DNA of 64,000 bases from VXYL01 sp963422285 (GCA_963422285.2 OY729419.2:310001-374000), one strand, 5' to 3'; shown: positions 17,501 to 25,692, counted from the first letter of the stretch. Translations and numbers: made by a program. The notes: generated from the letters alone by a model not told the origin.

Positions 17501-18230
17501 TAAAAGCCATCGAACACTGGCGCAGCCTGCCGGAGGAGGAGCGTCAACGACGCCACCAGGAGGCGATCCCCCGTCACGTCGCCAACTCCATGGCGATGGA
17601 GGGCGAGCCGGTGGACGAAGCGTGGATTCGGGAACGACTCGCCCTCCGCATTCGGCCACCCGCTACGTCGAAACCGCCCTCGGCATCCTGAGCTATCAGG
17701 AACTCGCCCCGTTGCTCGCGGAGCGAGTAGCCGATGCCGAATTCGCCATTTCGGGCCGGAAATTTGCGCATCAGCCCATTCACGACCTTCTGCTTGATCT
17801 ACACCGGCACATCTGCGCCGACTTGATACCGGACATGGCGGGGCGTTGGCGACTTCGAGACGTTCGCGTCGGCGAACATCAAGCGCCGTCGCATTGGCAG
17901 GTTCCCATACTGATGCGCAACTATGCCGCCGACCTCGAGGTGCGACTGGCGAACCTGGACGAGGGTCCCGGCGAACGGCTCATCGATGACCTCGCCTTTG
18001 CCGAAGGCCGTCTCCTGCACATCCACCCGTTCGAGGATTTCAACGGGCGGGTTTCCCGCCTGTTCCTCGTCGAACTGCTCTACCGGTTGAATCTGCCGGT
18101 GATCGATCCCGCCGCGTCGTCGGAGCAGGAGACCAATCGCTACTTTTCTGCCTTGCATGCGTATGACCGACGCGACCCGCGTCCCCTCGCCGCAATTTGG
18201 CGACGCCGTCTCACGCAGGGAAGCTCCTGA
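14544..18230 (+). CDS. cas3: Type I-G Cas3 helicase-HD nuclease, read through into a Fic domain
   Basis: Cas3 unwinds and degrades target DNA for a type I CRISPR complex. The order here, helicase first and HD nuclease after, is typical of type I-G (formerly I-U). Seen: Walker A IPTGFGKT (residues 51-58), DEVQ near 182, SATL near 220, QRFGRCARWG near 387; the HD box is HLAGRWHDLGK (H734, D735), with AHHGK near 863. From about residue 1045 the same frame encodes a Fic fold ending with HPFEDFNGRVSR (1161-1172), the AMP-transferase signature with Phe where Gly is usual. Residues about 980-1045 look non-native, because that DNA codes in another frame for a small antitoxin (17482-17691). The 1228-residue product is thus a Cas3-Fic fusion, or a cas3 gene that lost its stop. 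Its own stop overlaps the csx17 ATG. Confidence 0.88.
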   Translation: MSVGEEGAILSESSAAGFDRFFSDFGSGLGRHSWQRKLANPSVCGNRLIRIPTGFGKTLGALSTWVWHRVRNRNDAWPRRLIWCLPMRVLVEQTESEVKAALERVGLLWDNKEDHRDKVGVHLLMGGADAGQWHLYPERDAVLIGTQDMLLSRAMNRGYAIPRARWPMEFGLLNQDALWVMDEVQLMDVGLATSGQLQAFRGEDQGVGKALQPCFTWWMSATLQRSWLEKSPDTAGLTEDLSQNTHRIESEDRVGHLWDDVTKRLEVVRFSDAKALARDVSRRHIDRGCGKEGPTVVVLNTVERAVEVWKTLRADRALKRQDTDIRLTHSRFRPHERKPWSSDFLNRDACAPGTNRIIVSTQVVEAGVDISAPLLVTELAPWPSLVQRFGRCARWGGAGTVVVADFEHKTEGKAAPYSKDELDAARDACKALPDVGGRSEDDLADSTAAHDVCEALRDVGPMHLERFEEENEALLPRLYPYEPKHLLLRHELDELFDTSPDLSGADIDISRFIRSGDERDVQVFWAEVANKKSPPSSLKPARDELCSVPFLKARDWLCEPKKSERLKPSVRAWVWDWLDREWRPARRRDIYPGQTLLVESRVGGYDKHHGWDAKSNPPVEPVQIPAVTDYVTHPCWKRDGDGWLPSERRVRALPPEDLADDAEDDESLSVTGGWQTSAGHADGQGSEGLGEPGVTDGWQTIASHGLAVGEEVKRIAAEVAPSEAQLLHLAGRWHDLGKAHAAFQGCIQADDRPGRDDIAKAPDRAWPCSPNNMYRIDVTDQRRGFRHELASTLGLFGLLQRHEPQHPALLGPWREWFDAMGDAHAADHPTDRVDTPEPTAIEQEILDLADDEFDLLAYLVCAHHGKVRMAWHASPADQKADDRRLRIRGVREDDILPPLPLADAAGKFHELPATALDLSPSEAGLSVRTGRSWTERVLNLVERFGPFALAWLEALLRAADQRASMKVITDTLLQEQENNDAGQSLDKSHRTLAQPAGGGASTTPPGGDPPSRRQLHGDGGRAGGRSVDSGTTRPPHSATRYVETALGILSYQELAPLLAERVADAEFAISGRKFAHQPIHDLLLDLHRHICADLIPDMAGRWRLRDVRVGEHQAPSHWQVPILMRNYAADLEVRLANLDEGPGERLIDDLAFAEGRLLHIHPFEDFNGRVSRLFLVELLYRLNLPVIDPAASSEQETNRYFSALHAYDRRDPRPLAAIWRRRLTQGSS
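17482..17691 (+). CDS. Fic antitoxin-like small protein nested in the cas3-fic frame
   Basis: A 69-residue frame starting ATG CCG GAC overlaps the long cas3-fic gene in the +1 frame. It encodes HVANSMAMEGEPVDEAWIRE, which contains the inhibitory motif (S/T)xxxE(G/N) of Fic proteins as S-MAM-E-G. In class I systems such as VbhA/VbhT that motif is on a separate small antitoxin encoded just before the toxin, which is the arrangement here: the frame ends at 17691, where the Fic fold has just begun in the cas3 frame. The alternative is that it is the N-terminus of a one-piece class II Fic protein split by a frameshift. The clear coding character of this frame and the poor sequence of the cas3 frame over the same bases support it being real. 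Confidence 0.65.
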   Translation: MPDNHWIKAIEHWRSLPEEERQRRHQEAIPRHVANSMAMEGEPVDEAWIRERLALRIRPPATSKPPSAS

Positions 18231-20524
18231 TGATTCACGTCCATACACTCGACGGCTGCGCACCCATGCCGCTGGCGCATTACCTCAAGGCGTTCGGCAT
18301 TCTGCGGCTGGTCGTCGCGCAGGCCGACAGCGATGCGCGCGGGTGGTGGGAAGGAGATCGCTTTCGGCTGGCGACTTCCCTGACGATTCCTGAACTGCGC
18401 GAGTTTTTCCTTCAGCGGTATTCGCCGACCCCTTTGCTGGCTCCGTGGAATGGGGCGTCCGGTTTTTTCAAAACGTGGAACAAACAAAAACGGGAACTGC
18501 GAAACAGCAAGAACTACAAGGCGCTGAGTGCCATTCGACATAGCACGGGGCCACGTTGGGCAGCGTTTCGTGATGCTTGCGCTCAGGCAGATAAAGTATT
18601 GGATAGTCTAACCACGGAAACCGATGTATCCGGACTTACTGATAAGGAAAGAAGTAAATGGTTGATTGTTCCCCGTGATGTTGGTCCCTCGCTTCCAGCT
18701 ATTCACAAAGATAACGACAAGATGCGCATTCAAGTATCAATGCAGCGCATCTTTAACGGACAGCCATTTTATAGAAGCGCCATCATTGATACTGGGAAGG
18801 AAAAACCTGCATATCCGAGCATATGGGGATCGGGAGGCAATGATGGGGCCATCGACTTTACTGCTAGGTACATGGAAAACCTCTTACTCGTACTTGATTC
18901 AAATAACCGAGAATCTAACGACTTACTGGCTTCTGCTCTTACCGGAAGTCCAGTTAAAAACCTTTTGAAGGGAGCGGGAGGCAAGATCGGACAGTTTATA
19001 CCTGGAGGAGCAGGAGGTGCGAACTCCGTAAACGGAGCTGGTACGCAAGGTGACACGTTGCTCAATCCGTGGGATTTCGTTCTGATGCTTGAGGGGGCGG
19101 TGTGCTTCACTTCATACGTGTCTCGACAGTTTGGATTGAATCCTGCCCGCGCCGCTTCGCCGTTCGCCGTCAACGCCTGTGGCGCGGCCTATGCAAGCGC
19201 GTCGGCGGACGATGAGAGCGCGAGGGGCGAACAATGGATGCCGCTGTGGTCGCGGCCTTCAACCTACGGGGAACTGCGCCGGTTGCTCGCCGAGGGCCGT
19301 GCTCAGGTGGGCGTCAAGGCCGTGCGCGATCCGCTTGACCTTGCCTTGGCGGTCAAGCGCCTGGGCACTGCGCGGGGCATCAAGGCTTTTCAACGCTACG
19401 GTTACATCGAGCGCAACGGACAATCCAATCTGGCCGTTCCATCGGGCCGATTCGATGTCACGGAGCGACAGTCCAGGCATTTGGTGTGCCTGGACGACCT
19501 GGATCAATGGCTGCTCCGTCTGCGTCGAGAGGTACGCGACCGGAATGCGCCAGTTCGCTTGACCATAGCGGAAAGACGCCTTGCGGATGCGCTCTTTGCC
19601 ATCACTGAACACTCCCGCAGCTCGGAATTCTGGCAACGCATTCTTGCGCAGTTGGTGGAAATCGAAGGAATCATGGCCCACGGCAGCGGCTTCAACGCAC
19701 AGCCCATACCGCGTCTGCGCTCGGAATGGGTGTCCGTGAGCGATGACGGCACGCCGGAATTCCGCTTGGCTCTCGCCTTTGCGCTCCAATACTACGCCTA
19801 CCGCGTAGGCGGTCGGCAAGTTCAGGATCTTGTCCGTCGCCACTGGCTTCCTTTAGAACGGAAATACCCGCAGTTGCCTTTGGATCCCGAGCGGAAGCTA
19901 CGCTTTGCCACGACCGGCACAGGCGCCACAACAAGGCTCGATTTGCAGCGGGAAGTGGTCATGCACGGTCGCCGCGGCCTTGACGATGCAATCGCCTTGG
20001 TCGAACGGCGTTTGGTGGAGGCTTCCCAGCGCGAAGGTCGCCACCTGCCTTTGCGTACGGCGCCGCGTGCCGCCGCGAGCATTGCCGACCTTACAGCATT
20101 GCTCTCCAGCCATGTGGATCTGGATCGCACCCTGGCTCTGGCGCGCGCCCTCATGGCGCTGGATCGCAAGGCATGGGCTAAGCAACACATCCCCTTCGAG
20201 CTACCACGAACCCCGAGTTGGCCGGACGACGCCTGGCTGGCGATCCGCCTGTGCGCGCTGCCCTGGCCGCTCAAGACGCATTCCGGGTTCGAGCTCGACA
20301 TCGGAACCGACCCGGCGCTCGTCCGCCGGCTTGCCGCCGGAGATGCCGCTTCCGCCATCGCCATCGCGTTGCGTCGTCTGGGTGCGGTCGGCGTCCGCTG
20401 CACGGTGCGCACCGGCACCGCATCCCCCGGCGCGGCTCGATTGTGGGCCGCCGCCCTGGCTTTCCCGATCACCCAAGGAACCGCCAGACGGTTCCTTCTC
20501 CGCCTCGACCCGAACAAGGAATGA
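18230..20524 (+). CDS. csx17: Type I-G CRISPR protein Csx17 (Cas8-like large subunit)
   Basis: Csx17 (Cas8u2) is the large subunit of the type I-G effector complex and is thought to take part in target/PAM recognition. The 764-residue product opens with HTLDGCAPMPLAHYLKAFG, close to the conserved Csx17 start (LxGC.P.PL..YLKALG), and is of typical length. Further landmarks by position are SPFAVNA near 315 and a long helical C-terminal half. The ATG at 18230 overlaps the upstream stop (TGATG), and an in-frame ATG at 18197 is less likely. Bases about 18590-19080, inside the gene, are much less GC-rich than either flank. The end overlaps the next gene's start region. Confidence 0.88.
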   Translation: MIHVHTLDGCAPMPLAHYLKAFGILRLVVAQADSDARGWWEGDRFRLATSLTIPELREFFLQRYSPTPLLAPWNGASGFFKTWNKQKRELRNSKNYKALSAIRHSTGPRWAAFRDACAQADKVLDSLTTETDVSGLTDKERSKWLIVPRDVGPSLPAIHKDNDKMRIQVSMQRIFNGQPFYRSAIIDTGKEKPAYPSIWGSGGNDGAIDFTARYMENLLLVLDSNNRESNDLLASALTGSPVKNLLKGAGGKIGQFIPGGAGGANSVNGAGTQGDTLLNPWDFVLMLEGAVCFTSYVSRQFGLNPARAASPFAVNACGAAYASASADDESARGEQWMPLWSRPSTYGELRRLLAEGRAQVGVKAVRDPLDLALAVKRLGTARGIKAFQRYGYIERNGQSNLAVPSGRFDVTERQSRHLVCLDDLDQWLLRLRREVRDRNAPVRLTIAERRLADALFAITEHSRSSEFWQRILAQLVEIEGIMAHGSGFNAQPIPRLRSEWVSVSDDGTPEFRLALAFALQYYAYRVGGRQVQDLVRRHWLPLERKYPQLPLDPERKLRFATTGTGATTRLDLQREVVMHGRRGLDDAIALVERRLVEASQREGRHLPLRTAPRAAASIADLTALLSSHVDLDRTLALARALMALDRKAWAKQHIPFELPRTPSWPDDAWLAIRLCALPWPLKTHSGFELDIGTDPALVRRLAAGDAASAIAIALRRLGAVGVRCTVRTGTASPGAARLWAAALAFPITQGTARRFLLRLDPNKE

Positions 20525-20526
20525 CC

Positions 20527-21531
20527 ATGACCATCAACTTGGATATCCTCAAGAACGCCAAGCGACTGCTGTTCAAGAGTCCCTTGGAGCCTCTCCAGGG
20601 CCGTCGGTTCCAACCCACCGGATTCCCTTCCCTGGGTGCTGCGATGTTCCAAACCAGCAGCGGTGCGAGCTTGTTGGTGGAGTCGGCGCAGAGCATGGCC
20701 AACCATCTGGAAATGACCATCTGGGATACTGCCAAGAACGATGTCAAGGAGGACCTGAACGGGCTGTCGCATGTGCGCGTAACCCGAAATGGCGCGTTCC
20801 TGACCGATACGATCTTGGAGTCGCATCGGTTAAACAGTCCCTACCTGCTCGAAGACAAAGACAGGAAATTCTTCAATGCGCTCAAAGGAGATCTCGGGGT
20901 ACTGGAAACTGGCCCCATCGACCGTCAGAAGCTCGCCCAGGTGTTGTTGAGATACGACATCAACTCGTTGCTGCACGGCGTGTTCTTGGCAAAGAAAGAA
21001 TTGGCGGGCGGTCGCCTTCGAGTAGCCAGGGTTCTATCAGCCTTCATCGAGGCGGACAACGTCCAGGTAGCGGCCTCAGGTGGTGTGAAGAATGACCACG
21101 TTAATCCGTCGGGTGACACCAAGGCAGGCTTCGGCAACGTTCCCTTCGCCCGAGACGAGTACACCGCTGAATCGATCACCCTGTACGTCAATCTGGACTT
21201 ATCACAGATCCGAGGCTATGGACTGGGAGCTAAGGTGGAACGCCTGCTGATCCTCTTGTCCCTGTACAAGCTGCGCGCCCTGACCGGCGAAGGTATGCGC
21301 TTGCGCACGGCCTGCGACCTGAAGGTCGTAGACGAAGATATCCAGGCGACGATGCCGGAGGGATGGGCGCTTCCTGGACTCAAAGACTTGGCAAGCGAAG
21401 TACAGTCCGCTATCGCCGAATGCGAAGACCGAATGCAGGTGACCTGCGTGACCTTCGAAGACGAGCTCAAGAAAGGCAAGGCCCAGGACGAAGCAGACGA
21501 GCCCGATAGGGCCGAGAGCGACAACGAGTAG
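20527..21531 (+). CDS. csb1: Type I-G CRISPR protein Csb1 (Cas7)
   Basis: Csb1 is the Cas7-type backbone subunit that coats the crRNA in type I-G complexes. The 334-residue product has the family's opening pattern, with PLEPLQGRRFQPTGFPSLGAA about residue 18, then LLVESAQSMANHLE near 50, HRLNSPYLL near 100 and a basic RLRVARVLSAF (about 158-168). The ending is acidic. Two ATGs are possible: 20521, which overlaps the csx17 stop as ATGA, and 20527, with AAGGA six bases before it; the second matches the usual Csb1 start and is used here. It sits between csx17 and csb2 in the standard order of this subtype. Confidence 0.88.
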   Translation: MTINLDILKNAKRLLFKSPLEPLQGRRFQPTGFPSLGAAMFQTSSGASLLVESAQSMANHLEMTIWDTAKNDVKEDLNGLSHVRVTRNGAFLTDTILESHRLNSPYLLEDKDRKFFNALKGDLGVLETGPIDRQKLAQVLLRYDINSLLHGVFLAKKELAGGRLRVARVLSAFIEADNVQVAASGGVKNDHVNPSGDTKAGFGNVPFARDEYTAESITLYVNLDLSQIRGYGLGAKVERLLILLSLYKLRALTGEGMRLRTACDLKVVDEDIQATMPEGWALPGLKDLASEVQSAIAECEDRMQVTCVTFEDELKKGKAQDEADEPDRAESDNE

Positions 21532-21536
21532 CGCTC

Positions 21537-23237
21537 ATGCCGCTATCTCTCGCATTTCGGTTCGTCGCCGGACGCTACCACGCGACGCCCTTCGGCCACC
21601 ATGTCAACGAAGGTCTGATCGAATGGCCACCGTCGCCGTGGCGGCTTCTTCGTGCGCTGATCTCCGTCGGCTACACGTCCGGTGCCTGGGACGGTGCCGG
21701 CCCGCCGGATGTTGCTCGCAGCCTCATCGAAAAACTGTCCGCCGAGCTGCCGCGCTATCGCTTGCCGCCTGCGGTCGGCACCCACAGCCGCCATTACATG
21801 CCCATCGGCGTATTGGACAGCAGAACGAAGATCGAAAAGACGACGCTGGTGTTCGACACTTGGGCGCACATTGAAGACGAAGAATTGACGGTCACCTGGA
21901 ACGATGTCCGCCTGAACGAAGCCGAGCGATCCCTTCTCGGCGTTCTGGTGGCGCGCCTGAACTACCTGGGGCGCTCGGAGAGTTGGGTCTCGGGTTGGGT
22001 GATGGCAGAAGGAGAACCGATACCGGAAGTCAACTGCTTTCCTGAGCAGGAACAACGCGGAGAGAGGCTCGGCCGCGGCTGGGAGCAGGTGGCCCTTCTT
22101 GCGCCCACAGGGGCGGCCTGCTTTGCAGCTTGGCGAGCGAAGCGACTTGACCATGCGCTCGCCGACCCGCCCTTGCCAGACGGAAGGAAGCCGTCCAAGG
22201 CGCTGCTCCGCAAACGAGAGAAAGCCGTAGCACCCTATCCCGACGACCTGCTGGATTGCCTGCAAAGGGACACGAGCTGGCTGCGCTCTCACGGCTGGAG
22301 CCAGCCGCCCGGCAGTCGGCGCGTCTTCTACTGGCGGCCGTCCAATGCCGTCGCAGTGGGCGCGCCGAAGACGACAAGAAGAGCAGCTCCATCCGCGCCA
22401 CGGGTCGAGGCCATGCTTCTGTCCCTCACCAACGCCAGCCGCAACGACCATGCGCTGCCGCCGGTGACCAGGACCTTGCCGCAAGCGGAATTGTTGCATC
22501 GCGCTCTCGTCCGCATCGCGGAACGGAACGGGCCGCCGCCGTCCGAACTTACCGGGCGCGACGAGCACCGCCGCCCGCTTCGAGGGCCGCACGAACACGC
22601 GCACATCAACCCTCTCGATCTCGATGGCGACGGACACCTGGACCACATCCTTATTTGGGCGCCCGGGGGCCTCGGCGCCGATGCCCAAGGCGCCATCCGC
22701 GGTGCGAGGAGAACATTCACCAAGGGGGGCATCGAACCGTTGCGTCTGGCCTTGGCGGCGACGGGGGAACTGAGCGATCTGGTCCGATTGCCAAGGAGGT
22801 ACGGGCAGCGGGTCGCCCGCATCACGGACTGTGCGTCAATCTGGCAATCGGCGACGCCCTTCGTTCCGCCCAGATACATCAAGGCGCGCGGCAAGAACAC
22901 GCTCGAAGGGCAGATACGAGCCGAACTGTCTTCGCGGGGATTTCCCGAACCGATCGCGGTGCATCAGCTCGCGCCGGTGCCCCGAAGCGAGGGCGGTGGC
23001 GTGCAGCCGAGAAGGACTACTGACCAAAAAGGCGAGGTGACCTGGAGTCGGTTCCGTCACTTCGTCCTCTCCTGTCGCAACGGGCCGCAGCCGCCCGTTG
23101 CTTGGGTGTTCGCCATCCAACTGGAGTTCGAGCACCCGGTCCCTGGCCCCATCGCCCTCGGCTACGGGTCGCACTTCGGCTTGGGACTGTTCGCGCAATG
23201 CGCAAGCACTCGATCAGTGGCCAAATCGGCAAGGTGA
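21537..23237 (+). CDS. csb2: Type I-G CRISPR protein Csb2 (Cas5-Cas6 fusion)
   Basis: Csb2 (GSU0054 family) combines a Cas5-like subunit that caps the crRNA 5' handle with a Cas6-like crRNA-processing part. The 566-residue product shows the N-terminal family pattern (FVAGRYHATPFGHHVNEG, then EWPPSPWRLLRAL) and, in the second half, HEHAHINPLDLDGDGHLDH, typical of the Cas6-like region of Csb2 with several candidate catalytic histidines. It begins six bases after csb1 ends. No cas4-cas1 or cas2 gene follows, although these are common next to csb2 in complete loci. Recognition of the family is firm; the boundary between the two halves is not resolved. Confidence 0.87.
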   Translation: MPLSLAFRFVAGRYHATPFGHHVNEGLIEWPPSPWRLLRALISVGYTSGAWDGAGPPDVARSLIEKLSAELPRYRLPPAVGTHSRHYMPIGVLDSRTKIEKTTLVFDTWAHIEDEELTVTWNDVRLNEAERSLLGVLVARLNYLGRSESWVSGWVMAEGEPIPEVNCFPEQEQRGERLGRGWEQVALLAPTGAACFAAWRAKRLDHALADPPLPDGRKPSKALLRKREKAVAPYPDDLLDCLQRDTSWLRSHGWSQPPGSRRVFYWRPSNAVAVGAPKTTRRAAPSAPRVEAMLLSLTNASRNDHALPPVTRTLPQAELLHRALVRIAERNGPPPSELTGRDEHRRPLRGPHEHAHINPLDLDGDGHLDHILIWAPGGLGADAQGAIRGARRTFTKGGIEPLRLALAATGELSDLVRLPRRYGQRVARITDCASIWQSATPFVPPRYIKARGKNTLEGQIRAELSSRGFPEPIAVHQLAPVPRSEGGGVQPRRTTDQKGEVTWSRFRHFVLSCRNGPQPPVAWVFAIQLEFEHPVPGPIALGYGSHFGLGLFAQCASTRSVAKSAR

Positions 23238-23754
23238 CCTGTCGGCGCGAATTGGGTGCATTCGTGACCCGCGGCATACGGAATAGAGGCGCTGCATAGC
23301 TGCATGTAAGGTCTCATGAAAATTGGGGACTAGACACAAGAGGATCCCCCGATTACGGCATCCGAGCGGTTGCCAACTACCTGCGAGGATTGCACTAAGG
23401 AAGCTCTGGACAAGTCCCTGAAATACATGCAATAAGGTTATATTTTATTGATTTTAAAAGAATACCTTCTTTATTCTGGATTTAGTCAGAGCTTCCCTAA
23501 CGGACCATTGCGCGGTCTCAACGCTCCAGGAACCAGCCTGCCCAAGCCCATGAACATCCGCCACCTGCTGCTTCGCGTTCCCCTCCTTGTGTCTGCATCG
23601 GCTCGATGGCCGCTGCGGCAGCCGCGCGGCCTGTACGACGATTCGAAGGAGTGGTTCCCGCACTTCATAAAGCACTTTGAATGTGAAATTCGCGCGATCT
23701 GCGCAAATATCCGCTCTGTAATGAAGGCTACGCTCGGATAAGGAAGCGGCCACG
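23238..23754. other. Gene-free stretch after the cas operon
   Basis: No gene and no CRISPR repeats are visible here. The stretch is AT-richer than its surroundings in 23400-23480, where a miniature IS-like element lies. AAGGAAG at 23741-23747 is the likely ribosome binding site of the next gene. Confidence 0.6.
23399..23496. mobile_element. 98-bp miniature inverted-repeat element, IS5-like
   Basis: The element starts GGAAGCTCTGGACAAGTCC and ends with the imperfect inverse GGATTTAGTCAGAGCTTCC. Both ends are flanked by CTAA (23395-23398 and 23497-23500), a four-base duplication of the kind made by IS5-group elements. The inside is AT-rich and has no coding capacity, so it would need a transposase from elsewhere or is an internally deleted IS. 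Confidence 0.65.
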
Positions 23755-25692
23755 ATGCTGCTGCGCTTCGGCGTCTCGAACCATCTCTCCATTCGCGACA
23801 TGCAGGAGCTGTCGCTGGTTGCGTCGTCCCTCAAGGATCGGGACGACGCCCTGATCGGCTGCGCCGCGTCGCCGATCGGCTCGGTGCTGCCGGCGGTCGC
23901 CATCTACGGCCCCAACGCCTCGGGCAAGAGCAATCTCGTCGACGCGATCCGGGCCATGCGGCAAATGGTGTTGCGGTCCCACGCCCAGGAAAAACCCGGT
24001 GGCGGCGTGCCCCTCCGCCAGCATTTCAGGCTCGACTCGGCTAGCGCGGAGAAGCCGTCGCGGTTCGATATGGACTTCGTCGTCGGCGGGGTGCGGCACC
24101 ACTACGGCTTTGAGGCCTCTGGTGCCGCGTTCGAGGCGGAATGGCTGTACGACTATCCTGCGGCGCGGCGCCGGATGCTGTTCGAGCGTCGGAGCGGCGA
24201 CTACCGCTTCGGGCGCGCCTTGAAAGGACGCAACCGGGTGGTCGCCGATCTGACGCGCCCCAACAGCCTGTTCCTTTCCGCAGCCGCCCAGAACGGCCAT
24301 CGGCAGCTATCCGGCGTGTTCGAGTTCTTTTCGAGCATCAGCGGCGTCTCGTCTAGAGCCGTATCGGGAACCTGGGCCTCGGCGTTGCTGTCCGACGATG
24401 GGCTGGACTCGCGGATGATCAAGTTCCTCGGCGGGATCGGCACCGGCGTCCTGGACTACCGACGTACCGAAGTGGAACGGTCGGACGAAGACAAGCAGCA
24501 GATAAGGAGGTTGGCAGAGATCGTCGGCGTCGGCGTACCGGAGGATAAGGAAACGCGGATCGAACTGGCGCATCGCGGGGCCGGCGGAGAACGCATCTAT
24601 TTTGAACTGGATCGAGAGAGCGCGGGAACCCGATGCCTGCTGGTTATGCTGCATTACGCCTATGATGCCTTAGATAAAGGCACTCCGCTGATCGTCGACG
24701 AACTCGATGCCAGCCTGCATACCCACGCCGCGGATGCCGTTCTGCGGCTGTTCTGCTCGCCCGCGACGAATCCCTACGGTGCCCAGCTCGTCGCGACGAC
24801 GCACAACACCAATCTGCTGCGCTCGCCGGTCTTGCGCCGGGATGAAGTCTGGTTCGCCGAAAAGGACGCCGAGGGCGCGACGGCCATCTACCCGCTCACC
24901 GACATCCGCACCCGCAAGGGCGACAATTTGCAGCAGGGCTATCTGCAGGGCCGCTATGGTGCATCGTACCCGGCGGATCTGGTTTCGCCGATGCGGATGC
25001 CCATAGGCTCTGAACCATTGGCACCGCTATTAGAAAAGCGCTCTATGAAGCTCAAGCGCCGCCGGCACCGCCGAGAGCCCCGGCGGCGGTTCATCCTCTA
25101 CTGCGAGGGCAGGAACACCGAGCCCGCCTACTTCGCGGCGATCGGGCACCGCCACGCCAGTGCCCTGATCGTCATTGAGGCCATCGGCGTAGGCGGCGTT
25201 CCTTTTACTATCGCCGAACGGGCAGTCGAGCGGGCCAGGGAGGAAGGATTAGCTAAGGGAAGACGCCGCAAGGCGAACTCCTTTGAGGAAGACGACCAAG
25301 TTTGGGCAGTATTCGATCGCGACGAGCATCCCTGCTTTGAGGACGCGGTGATGTTGTGCGGACGCCACGGCTTAGGCGTCGCTCGCTCCGATCCGTGCTT
25401 CGAGCTTTGGCTGATCCTGCATCTGGAAGATCGCGACCGGCCCGATGATCGTCGCGCCGTGCAATCCCGCTTAAGACGTTTGCGGCCGGATTACGATCCG
25501 AGGGGCGCGAAGACACTGAACTGCGACGACCTCATGGCAGGCGTCGAAGCTGCCGAGACGCGCGGTCGCCGGATGCTGCAGCGTCGTCAACAGGAAGGCG
25601 ATCCCCATGGCAATCCTTCGACGACCGTGGGCTGCCTGACGTGCGCGATCCGAGAGGCCGACAAGCGAGCCTCGCCAATGCTCGGGCAATAA
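23755..25692 (+). CDS. RloA-RloB (AbiL-like) ATPase/TOPRIM defence protein in one chain
   Basis: RloA is an AAA-type ATPase of the ABC/SMC kind and RloB a TOPRIM-like protein; as separate genes they form AbiL-type abortive infection systems, related to PARIS and OLD-like systems. Here both are one 645-residue frame. Seen: Walker A YGPNASGKSN near residue 51, the ABC signature region DRESAGTRCLL near 285, Walker B PLIVDELDASLH near 312 and the switch ATTHNTN near 345; then, after a basic linker (KLKRRRHRREPRRR, about 431-444), the RloB part with YCEGRNTEPAYF, WAVFDRDEH and SDPCFELWLILH. An ATG at 25045 at the junction could be the start of a formerly separate rloB. Ribosome site AAGGAAG lies before 23755. 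Target and trigger are unknown. Confidence 0.82.
   Translation: MLLRFGVSNHLSIRDMQELSLVASSLKDRDDALIGCAASPIGSVLPAVAIYGPNASGKSNLVDAIRAMRQMVLRSHAQEKPGGGVPLRQHFRLDSASAEKPSRFDMDFVVGGVRHHYGFEASGAAFEAEWLYDYPAARRRMLFERRSGDYRFGRALKGRNRVVADLTRPNSLFLSAAAQNGHRQLSGVFEFFSSISGVSSRAVSGTWASALLSDDGLDSRMIKFLGGIGTGVLDYRRTEVERSDEDKQQIRRLAEIVGVGVPEDKETRIELAHRGAGGERIYFELDRESAGTRCLLVMLHYAYDALDKGTPLIVDELDASLHTHAADAVLRLFCSPATNPYGAQLVATTHNTNLLRSPVLRRDEVWFAEKDAEGATAIYPLTDIRTRKGDNLQQGYLQGRYGASYPADLVSPMRMPIGSEPLAPLLEKRSMKLKRRRHRREPRRRFILYCEGRNTEPAYFAAIGHRHASALIVIEAIGVGGVPFTIAERAVERAREEGLAKGRRRKANSFEEDDQVWAVFDRDEHPCFEDAVMLCGRHGLGVARSDPCFELWLILHLEDRDRPDDRRAVQSRLRRLRPDYDPRGAKTLNCDDLMAGVEAAETRGRRMLQRRQQEGDPHGNPSTTVGCLTCAIREADKRASPMLGQ

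Noticed and set aside
23238..23754. Candidate CRISPR array next to the cas genes
   Set aside because: Read for regularly spaced repeats of 25-40 bases; only one inverted pair with IS-like ends was found.
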